From positions 3,148,501 to 3,212,500 of the forward strand of contig JAOTOL010001662.1 in the NCBI GenBank assembly GCA_034440575.1: a stretch of 64,000 nt of DNA, written 5' to 3'. The notes under the pieces were generated by a model, which saw nothing but the letters and a program-made list of their open reading frames with translations, ran no database searches and had not been told where the DNA came from. Positions 22,895 through 32,000 of the stretch are shown here, in pieces; positions within the stretch are counted from its first letter, which is position 1; every line of letters starts with the position of its first letter. The translations under genes were made by a program, and so were the position numbers. The stretch is from Imbricaverruca yamaguchii. Taxonomy: Eukaryota > Arthropoda > Thecostraca > Neoverrucidae.

Positions 22895-23893
22895 TCACGA
22901 AGAACTACCAACCTTTTTCGCCACACGTACCTCACGGCCCGTCTCGCTGCCGGAAAACCATCTCACAACCACCATACCATTACGTGGAGACGGAGTAACA
23001 CGATAGACATTCCTTGTTCCCGGTATTGTGCGAGCAGCTGCGAATCTGTCATTCAACGCTTTGGTTTCTTTGACCCACTCGGTTTTGGGAAAATACTCCA
23101 CGCACGTGCCGGTGGCATGGTTTTTTACAAACTGATAAAACTGGTCCGGGATCTCAATCAGAGTTCCTTGCAGACTTCCCTTTTTAGCTAACCTTTTCAA
23201 CGTCCCACCAATGCCATCACACGGTCCCTTTCCGTGAGCGGTTGCGAAGAAATGCCACTCGGCGTCTATTCCAAAGTCGACGGAATGCTCTGCCAAATTT
23301 AGGAAATTCTTACAATTTTTGTATTGCGAGGCAGCCCCATCTGAAAAATAAAATATCTTCTTGGGGCGCTGGCCTAATTCTGCTTCCAGGCGCTCAATGA
23401 GTTTTCCTTGAAACAGGTGGACAGCCACAGTATCATGCGTCAGGCAGTCGGAAATGGCAGAGTAAGAAAAATGTTTGAGGTCCCCTGCGTTGTTTCGCCA
23501 ATAAGCCACAAACGGATGGATTGTCACCTGCAGTTTGTTCCAGTGATGGGACTGTACCTCATCCTGTGTAACCATAGCGTAGTTTTCGGAAAAATCTCCA
23601 ATACCAATTACCTCTGCAGGAGCTAGTGTTTCCTTTAGGCCTTTCAGATAATTGCCTTGGGCACGGGCGACAAAATCATGCTTTACAAGTATTTCCAGCT
23701 GCTCGCAAAATGATCGCACAAAATCTTCAGAAGTTTGCGTAACCACCTCTAAGGTGGACCTATCAGTATTAGTCCACTTTCGGTACTCAATGTTATCGAT
23801 TTCTCGGTTATCATGAATCATATCATGGCCATGAATATTCACGTAAGTTGCAATATTGCATGTATTTAGGCAATACAAACTTCCCAAGGTCAT
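22895..23893 (-). CDS. Transposase-like protein of the long-TIR element
   Basis: A 332-codon frame whose ATG lies right at the inner edge of the right TIR. Three strongly conserved-looking blocks occur. The first is GDFSENYAMVTQDEVQSHHW, with Asp near residue 100. The second is IFYFSDGAASQYKNCKNF, with Asp near 185. The third is WHFFATAHGKGPCDGIGG, with Asp near 226. I know similar uncharacterised proteins from invertebrate genomes. The three acidic residues could form an RNase H-fold DDD/E catalytic triad acting on the element's ends, but this is inferred. No N-terminal zinc-binding or DNA-binding domain is visible, so the protein may be N-terminally shortened or have another exon. The frame has no internal stop, which suggests recent activity. 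Confidence 0.7.
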   Translation of the reverse strand: MTLGSLYCLNTCNIATYVNIHGHDMIHDNREIDNIEYRKWTNTDRSTLEVVTQTSEDFVRSFCEQLEILVKHDFVARAQGNYLKGLKETLAPAEVIGIGDFSENYAMVTQDEVQSHHWNKLQVTIHPFVAYWRNNAGDLKHFSYSAISDCLTHDTVAVHLFQGKLIERLEAELGQRPKKIFYFSDGAASQYKNCKNFLNLAEHSVDFGIDAEWHFFATAHGKGPCDGIGGTLKRLAKKGSLQGTLIEIPDQFYQFVKNHATGTCVEYFPKTEWVKETKALNDRFAAARTIPGTRNVYRVTPSPRNGMVVVRWFSGSETGREVRVAKKVGSSS

Positions 23894-23894
23894 G

Positions 23895-24522
23895 TTAGTT
23901 CATGTGAGGTCATGTCAACCTGAAAATCTGGAAAATAGTTCAGTTTGCCACCGATGACTTGCGCAACAAATTTGACGATAATCGGACGAAGGTAACCAGA
24001 GTTATCATCGATAATATGGTAAATAGCGTCGGGGCATGCATCCATTTGGTCCTATGACAATACTCAAACGCCGATATCTCAAAAAGTTTTCAAGTCTCCG
24101 CCTTTCTTTTTCGCAGGTTCTTAGATAATATTACGACCATTAATATAGCACCGTTTCGTCGAATTAGGGGCAGGCAAACATATATAAAAATATATTTGTA
24201 TACTTTGACCTGGTTTGGTCAAAGGTCACGGGGAGGTCACGTGCAACTTTTGCCATATTTCTGAATGGCCCAGGGCTTCTGCGCACTTTGACACCAATTT
24301 CATTCCGCTAAGTTAAATAACACATGAAATATTTGCAATTTATTGATGTCAAGTCGGTAAAAAATCGTGACCTAGGATGACCTCTAGATCTGACCCCAGA
24401 GGTCACTCTGGGCTAAAAGTTGGCGTGATGTGTTCTTTTACTTGGTACTACAGGTGTACCAATTTTCATCAAAATCGGAGGGGGTCGGGGAATTTCTTGT
24501 GCGATTTGACGTGGAATGACCC
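23895..24522 (-). repeat. Right long terminal inverted repeat
   Basis: Inverted partner of 21653-22290. The start codon of the transposase-like gene abuts its inner edge, so the TIR probably includes the promoter. Confidence 0.85.
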
Positions 24523-24526
24523 ATAT

Positions 24527-24619
24527 TCAACAAAAGCCGATGGCCGCTACATGACCCATTAAGTCGATGCGCCCTAAAGCCCTATTAACTAACTTACTAA
24601 CTAACTCAACAAAAGCCGA
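24527..24619 (+). mobile_element. SINE family A fragment with 14-bp TSD
   Basis: The body 24541-24605 (TGGCCGCTACATGACCCATT, then GTCGATGCGCCCTAAAGCCC and a TAACTAAC tail) is flanked by perfect repeats TCAACAAAAGCCGA at 24527-24540 and 24606-24619. It sits one base from the target duplication of the DNA transposon. Confidence 0.9.
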
Positions 24620-25795
24620 CTGGCATTGCCTGTCTTCAGAGTGCACGGGCTTTTCAACTAAGATGTGGGTGTACTGCCAAACGGTGAATACTGTATTGTC
24701 TGTCAATCTTACCTAGTGCTTAGTGCTAAGAATCCATCGTTTGTTGTGTGCATTCATCGCTTATTTTGTATGAAATGCTCCAGCTACAAAAAGCCGTCTC
24801 TATGTGCTTCATCGCCAGTGGTATCCTTACGAAGGCCCGGAAAAGCATTTATCCATCCTGGCTGTGATGCGGTGCCTCATGTATTTTGTGTTTGTTTCAA
24901 TTGAAATACTCAAGTTTTGCTCGGTCTGAACTGAATTAATGAACTCATATATTGAATGTGCATTTGATGCAGGTCTTGTTATCTGGAACCCTAGAAAGGA
25001 GCATAATATTTAAAGGGAAGCAGAATTCTAACACAAGTTTTACATGCAAGCATGAGCTGGAAGTCAATGGCAATCTCCATACGATCGGCAACCAACGCCG
25101 ATTTAAAAACGCGTGCATTGGGAAAGCACACAAACATTGGAGTTGTCCAGTTGCATGACATGAATATGACGTGAGTGAAAATCGTGCATGATAGCTTTTA
25201 TCGCGACAAAATCTTCTAATAACGCTTGAGGTGAAGGATGCGCCGACCGCATACGCCAACGGGAATGGCATCTGCATTCCCTTCGCTTGGCGATATGCTT
25301 AGTTTTTCCCTCGAAGTACTCTTCAGCCCAGTATGGGATCCGGGACCAGGACAGCTCCAGATGGTGAAGGGCTCGGTAATCGGTTGCGCCACCAGGATAC
25401 TCTCTTCAGGATGCAATCTCGAAAGGTTAAAAATTAAGGACAACTGTATTGTACATATATGCGTTACACCTGCAGGTAGCTTTGTTGACTATGTTAAAAT
25501 ATCAGGGGGAAAGTTTGCAACACGAAATGTATGCACCTTTCGCAGTAAAATTCGACATCCTTGTTTTATATTTTTACATTTCGCTATTTGGTTTTCGACA
25601 TCGCCCACCTAATGAAAAATGAATATTTGCACACTGAGGTATCGTGACGTCCAACACACTAATATTTGTTACATGTCCTCCTTGGTTTTAAAGCTTCGCG
25701 GAGTTGCTGCAGCTCGCGCTATACGTACAAATACGGCGAAATGCTTTAGTCGCGCGACGGTTACGGCAACATTCCGTACAACATTCCATCATAAC
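24620..25795. other. No recognisable gene
   Basis: Short frames only. Nothing recognised. Confidence 0.35.
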
Positions 25796-25826
25796 TAGTA
25801 TATATATAAACATATACACACGCATG

Positions 25827-25905
<79 letters not shown>

Positions 25906-25906
25906 C
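25796..25906. repeat. (TA)n microsatellite
   Basis: An almost pure TA tract of about 75 bp (25830-25905), preceded by mixed TATA/CATA variants. Tyr/Ile repeat frames across it are artefacts. Confidence 0.95.
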
Positions 25907-26751
25907 ACATGCGTTCACTGAAGCTTGCATCATACGACAGTGCCAAATGCTCCTGCAGTCGCATGCCGTGTGACGGCAGACGCGGACACCGCATAGCGCG
26001 CACGAGCTGCACACATGCCGGGCACGGTTCAGCTGTATAAGTTAGGTCACAAAGTCAAGAAACCGACACAAGACATAGTATTATTCAGCTTGACACGATG
26101 GATGGTGGAAACAAATATATAATGGAACCGCGGATACGGACATAATATCCAGCATACGGACATCAACATTGTTCCATATCAACCAGATCCCTGTCTGGAT
26201 GGTACAACATGGATGCTAATTGTATGGCTGCCGAAAGTCAGAATAAAATGTCAACAGGTATCGCACATCACGCACAAATCAAATAAAATGCATTGCCAAG
26301 GTAACCATTTCATTTCGCAATGGGTGTGATCTGTGGTTGACGAAAACATTACCGTATTTCACGCCAAAGGCAACCCTCGCTCAGCATGTGCGATCATGTT
26401 CACCGTGTTTGTTGCCATATTACGGGTCGATCGCTATCAGCCACGTGGTGATGTTCCACATTGCTACGACCTTACAGCGGATCTCCCTGATGCCACCACC
26501 ATGGGACTTGCACTCAATAACGCCTCGACTACTTGACCATGGATTCTGACGCTACGTTTTATACATCGACTGACGCTGCTGGTACAGCGTCTTCGTTCGC
26601 TCACTATTGTTGCAATCGTACGATGGCCCCTGTCACTGGCACTGCGATGGTGTTCCACAACGCTTCCGTCAGGTGGCGTGCGATCACGAAGACATTACCC
26701 GTGCGACGTGTGGTCCAATCAATGCAGTCCCAGGCCGTACAGTTTATATAT
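25907..26751. other. No recognisable gene
   Basis: Mixed composition and moderately CpG-containing. ORFs near 26333-26660 overlap in several frames without a family signature. Confidence 0.35.
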
Positions 26752-26792
26752 CCATTAGGAACCATTAGGAAAATCCTAATGGTTCCTAATGG
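26752..26792. repeat. Perfect 19-bp hairpin made of CCATTAGGAA repeats
   Basis: CCATTAGGAACCATTAGGA is followed by an AAA loop and its perfect reverse complement, then a further TTTCTAATGG. The arm is itself a direct repeat of CCATTAGGAA. Confidence 0.9.
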
Positions 26793-26944
26793 TTTCTAAT
26801 GGAATTTTTTATAGAGAAATCACCTTCAACAAATTTCCCAATTATCTAGTCATACAAGAATGGCGTGATTTTATCATTGCACATTTGTTTGGGTTGATTG
26901 CATTGCAAGTCATCATGACTTGGTAGTAGGTAGGTACCTAGGGG

Positions 26945-27130
26945 AAGAGGGGGGGGTTCTGAACACTTAGGACATTATGCAACAAATAGCTCTACTGCTG
27001 CTTCTGTATGGCTGAACCAGTAACTGTACTGTGTTTACTGAACACAAAAATGAATAGGGTATCCATATTAAAACAGTTGCTTTCAATGAAAATCATCTAG
27101 CCACTTAAAAAGAGCAACTTTAAAAGAGAT
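26945..27130 (+). repeat. Dispersed repeat, copy 2
   Basis: Same-strand relative of 10200-10385, in a CpG-poor block (26740-27300). Confidence 0.7.
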
Positions 27131-28450
27131 CCCCCTCTTCCTTAACCAATGTAGGTAACTACATCTTTTTAGGCCTTATGAAGTATCAGCCATGTGTGTG
27201 ATATATCAGCACTCCATTTTGATGTAGGTCCCAACCTACCTACCTACTTTAATTTATGAATTAAGCCCAACCCAGGTAGTTAAGCTGATTGGTCATTGCC
27301 ACAAATACTTACCGTACTTACTTGTCCGTGGCAGAACTCATTCATGGGCTGAGTACCAACCATGGAAAAACTTGATCATGATCCAGCTGCAGGAACGCTT
27401 TCACGTGTCCGATTACCAACGGTTTTTCCTTCATCGCAAAAAGTCAACAAGAATGCTGGTGATTTCTTAGCTCACAATAAATGGTAACAATTTTGAAGCC
27501 ATTTGTTGTCCTACATGTACTGCCGTCTGTCGGCACGCATGTAAGCTCTGGTGCCTCTGAGCGTTTACGGCGTCATCTAGCGGTTGAACGTAGAACTATT
27601 TTTGGAACTTATGAAACCGGTTACTTATAACTTTGGGTACTTGTGAATCCACCCTGATACTGGTGTTTTGGAAGTTATCTGGCAACTTTTGGAACTTGGA
27701 CCATGGATCGTGTACGCGTACATCATCCATGCTTGCACTTGGAACTTGGAACTTGGGAGTTATCTGGCAACCAAATCTTGTATATTTTGGAACTGATGAC
27801 TCTTGGTACTTGTGACACTTGGTACTTATGAAGGCGTCCCGTTCCACTCGTTCAACTCGTTTAAACTACGGCAGTTTCACCACCTTCCACGGTATCTGTC
27901 GGAATGTCCTGCCATCTATGGATACAAATAACAGCTGTCGTTACTGCCTTGATCATACTGTCAATAAAGGCGACAATTGTTCCACCTTGTCGAGAGAGTT
28001 CCAACTATTGTTGAACTTGATTATTGGATTTTGGACGTTTTGTCTTTGGACGTTCTATTTTTGGACTTCAGTCTTTGGACTTTATTGTTTGGATGTTTCG
28101 ATACGGATCCGCTGCTGGCCGTATTCCACTGATGAGTGGTGGCTTTGCCCTGCAATTTTTCTGGCATATCCATACCTTTTCTGGGCAGGGGCTCCATGCT
28201 CGTACAGAATATTCCAGGTGGGGTCGACCATATGCGAAGTACAATTTTTCATGACTTCCTTACTCGTATAAGCTATATCTCACACTTTTATATATGAGTC
28301 ATATGATTCTGGGTATCCTGTTCCTAGCAGATACCTACGTTGTTTTTTTTGTGCCATCCTGCAGTTTAATAACATCATTTGGCAACAAACAGGACGTCTA
28401 GATCCTCAAATACATGTAGTTGTGATTTTTAATGGGTGAAGTTTGCTGAG
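27131..28450. other. SGPP upstream region with low-complexity TTGGAAC/TTTGGAC tracts
   Basis: 27596-27835 holds many TTGGAACTTGG-like variants and 28020-28100 repeats of TTTGGAC. An open frame at 27819-28271 is built partly on these repeats and is not recognised. The SGPP promoter should lie here, but I cannot identify a TATA box or initiator with confidence. Confidence 0.4.
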
Positions 28451-28476
28451 AGCATAAGGTTGCAAGAATCTTGAAA

Positions 28477-29035
28477 ATGGAGTATTTCAAGAGCATTATC
28501 CGATATTTGGATGACCCCCACTTGGTTGCTCGCTTTCAATGGTACTTTGGAATAAGAAAAACATCCTATCCAGAGAAACCCAAAATCTGTGCAAGAACAG
28601 GAAGGTCATATGACAGAGATATCAGCCCTGTGTGCCACATGGGCCACATGGACAGTGTGCATATGGATGGAATGCTCCCAACGATTTTTGCCAGCAATGA
28701 TGTGATGCACAGTAGTGTGCTCACCAAGACCAGATCACAGAGTCCTGCAAGTGAAGATGAAACATCAGGTTCTGATTCGACTGGTTCACAAACAACAGCA
28801 AAACTCAAGGAATTTTTCTTTAAGCCAATGGTTGCTGATGGAGAGTGCACTGATTCTGATGGAGAAGTGAGGAACTTCATTGCTACTAAACCCATGTGGC
28901 ATTCATTGTTCCTGTTTGGGAGTGCCTTAGGAGATGAGCTGTTCTATGCAACCTTCTTCCCATTGTGGTTCTGGAATATTGATGGCGCTGTTGGGAGAAG
29001 AGCCACTCTAGTCTGGCTGGGCATCATGTACATTG
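28477..29035 (+). CDS. SGPP1: SGPP exon 1
   Basis: It encodes the N-terminus, a Ser/Thr-rich acidic linker (about residues 85-110) and the first membrane segments (LFYATFFPLWFWNIDGAVGR). The donor TTG|GTAAGT at 29036 splits a Gly codon (phase 1). Confidence 0.92.
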
Positions 29036-32000
29036 GTAAGTTCTGGTGGATGTACAAGCTATTATACAATCTGTTTGCTGAGGTAGATGAAAAGTGATTT
29101 TGTGATTCATGGATGCCATGCTTCCTGGTATCTTCCTGTGTGAAGACAAAGACATAAAATATTAGTGCAACTATGGGCTGCAAGGGCCCTTCTTGGTTGC
29201 ACTCTGTACACCAGGGTGGAATTACTGCACTTCTTAAGAGAATTAATCTCTTGAAACGTTTTTGCACTCCGGATTCATACTAGATAGAATGGGCTCCACA
29301 TGTACTCTGACAATCCTGCAGAAGGAACAAAAATACCACTAAAAAAACTAATACAAGATTGAAACACATAGCCAAACATGTTATTGTATGAAAAGTGGCT
29401 AGTTTATTTGGTAATAGTAAGATTACCAAATAATAATTTGGTAGTCGTAAGGTTATCAAATAAACTAGCCACTTTTCGTACCATCAAGCACACAGACAAC
29501 ACCTGAACACACACCACACCACACCACACCACAATCATCAGAAATGCCGACGACAATGTGCCTAACCTCCACCTGCGCACTGAACAGTGGCCTCCTGTCG
29601 CTAAGAATTCTGCTGATGCATCTCCAGAAACCCACTTTCGAGCCACCCTATAGTGGGAAAAACTGATCGTTTTAAGAGATAACTTCCGGAGTCCCGGGGG
29701 CCCCTGATCAAAATTTGCTTCTTCAGCATTTTCTGTTATGAAAACTGTCTGAACCAATTAATGCAAGGTATTTTTAATGATGTTTTAACCATTAGCAACT
29801 TTGAACACATGTTTAACAGTGCCATGCTGCAAACACAAGACCTTGACTGATCCATTGCTTTCTGACTCGTATGAGAGGTGTTGGTGTCTGGTCTGTATCT
29901 CCCAGGGAATCAGCTGTGTACATGGGTAGGTGTGCGTTCTGAGCTGGGGGTGAAGTGTGAATTATTTGTGTTTGTTTTCATTTGGCTAGCCTTGTACTGA
30001 GACCAACAGTGAAAGGAAAGTGCATTGCTCTCTGAGTCACGAGAGACAAAGCTGAGCTGATCATCACAACTCCCTGTCTTGTTGTGCCGTCCATTGTTCA
30101 CTTTGTTTCTATGCTTTGATGTGACCAAAAATGATTATGTGTATTGCTTATGCATATTACATAGGTACTGACTAGGTGCATATGTTTTTCCCATCGGTTA
30201 CCAGCAAATAGATTCCATGCATGAAAATAATATGTCCATGAAAATGTACTTCAGAAGAAATCTGTTTACACTCTGACTCCAAACCAGGAAAGTAAGTCTC
30301 CCACCCTGCTGTACACTGAACCAGTTGCCCACCAAATCTGTCAATGAGCCCTCCTTGTAATACTGAAAAGCAAGCCCTCTATTCTTATAATGATTGTCTA
30401 TGCTGTTTTTAAGGATGTTCAATGTGCTGCTACTGACAATGTTTTCTGGCAGCTGGTTCCAGTGTTCTACTACCCTGTTGGTGAAGAAAGTTTGCCTTAA
30501 CCTTGTTCTGCTGTGGTTAACTTTAATTTTTAACTATGACCTCTAATTACATCATTTCTGTTCAATTCAAACATTTCCCCAAGGTATCCCCTCTCCAGAC
30601 CATGAACAAATTTAAAGACCTCAAGGAAATCTCCTCTCAGCCTTCTATATCTAAGTGAAAACATATTCAATTTCTTCAATCTTTCCTCATATGCCAGGTT
30701 GCTTATGCCATTAACCATTTTTGTAGCCCTCTTTTGTACTCTCTCTAAAAGCCAACAATCTTTTTCATAACTAGGAGACCAAGCTTGGATGCGGTATTCC
30801 AAATGTGGCCTGTAGGTATGTTTTGGCTATTTTTTGTCAGTGCATGAGCAGGCAGGTGCTTTATGCTACTCACATTATGCAGTTTGAACCTTGATGGTTG
30901 TTGAAAGCATGTAAGGTAAAAAAGTAAATTTTGATTTCTTGGAATTTCTTTTTCCAATGCAATGTTTATGAATGTGCCTAGCATGAAGTGACCATTCATT
31001 TCCTCTGCAAGTCTCCTGTGCTGGTAAGGCAGGGTGTGAGTAACTTCTGTTGCTCAAATTTACCACTGGCTGAGAGGATCACTTGGCAGCTGGCCCCTGA
31101 TAAGGGGTCAGCTGCCAACTACTGACGACTACTGAGGAGGCCATGTCAGTGCATTGGCTGCACTTTAAGCTATTGATGCAAATTCTGCAGCTGTACTGGA
31201 ATTCATTGATGGGGTAGTGTGGCCAGGGTTCATGTGTTGATGCATCTCTTGTTGTTTATTTCAGGTCAGGCTCTAAAAGATGTGATGCAGCTTCCAAGAC
31301 CAGCATGCCCACCTGTGATCCGGGTGCAGAAGAAGTGGTCTCTGGAGTATGGTTTCCCTTCAACACACTGCATGGGTGGTTTGGCCATGCCAGCAGCCCT
31401 CGTGATATTCACCATGGAACGGTACCAGGTGTGTTTGGAACTATTTCAGTTTGTAGGCTTCCATAGCATCCAGATAGCTATAGCTTCTTGCCATTGTTTT
31501 TTTTAGTAGCATAGAAGTAGCATCATATGTCACATTGCTGAAAAAAGCATTGCACTTGGTATCATAACTATGTTGTCCTCACTGATCCAAGTTTCCTGTT
31601 TTTGCAGATCATGAGCCTGATCATAGTGCTATTCTGGTGCATTGTCATATAATCCTGAATGACAGTGCCTAGTTCACTGTTGTCACAGAGCCTGGTGATC
31701 ATGCATCTGATCCTAGCAATGTTCTGGTGCAGTGTTATGTGACCATGTCTGACATTGCTGCTTCTCTGTTATTGCATTACATGGGCGCTACATGACCAAT
31801 GTAGTTGATGCGCCTTAAAGCCCTAATAACTAACTAACTGTTATTGCACTACCAATAATCCTGGGCCTGATTCCAGGACTGTTCTGATATGGCATGGTGT
31901 GCAGCAGTCCAGTGTTAAAATGATGGTTTCTTAGCAGGTGTGCAATGTTGAAATGAGCACAGTAGGATGCCAAAATTTGTCATGGAATTAATGCCATCTA

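Larger units (their letters stand above)
21649..24526. mobile_element. DNA transposon with ~0.63-kb TIRs and ATAT TSD
   Basis: The element spans 21653-24522 (2870 bp) between direct ATAT copies at 21649-21652 and 24523-24526. Its ends are GGGGCATTCCACGTCAAATC on the left and the complement of GGGTCATTCCACGTCAAATC on the right. The inverted repeats continue inward, well conserved, to about 22290 and 23895. That is very long for a cut-and-paste element. The ~1.6-kb centre carries a minus-strand transposase-like gene. An alternative reading is a TA target with termini TGGG. The TIRs are rich in AGGTCA/TGACCT. Both ends and the target duplication look intact. Confidence 0.85.

Noticed and set aside
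25688..26014. Tyr/Ile repeat frames
   Set aside because: Translations of the (TA)n microsatellite.
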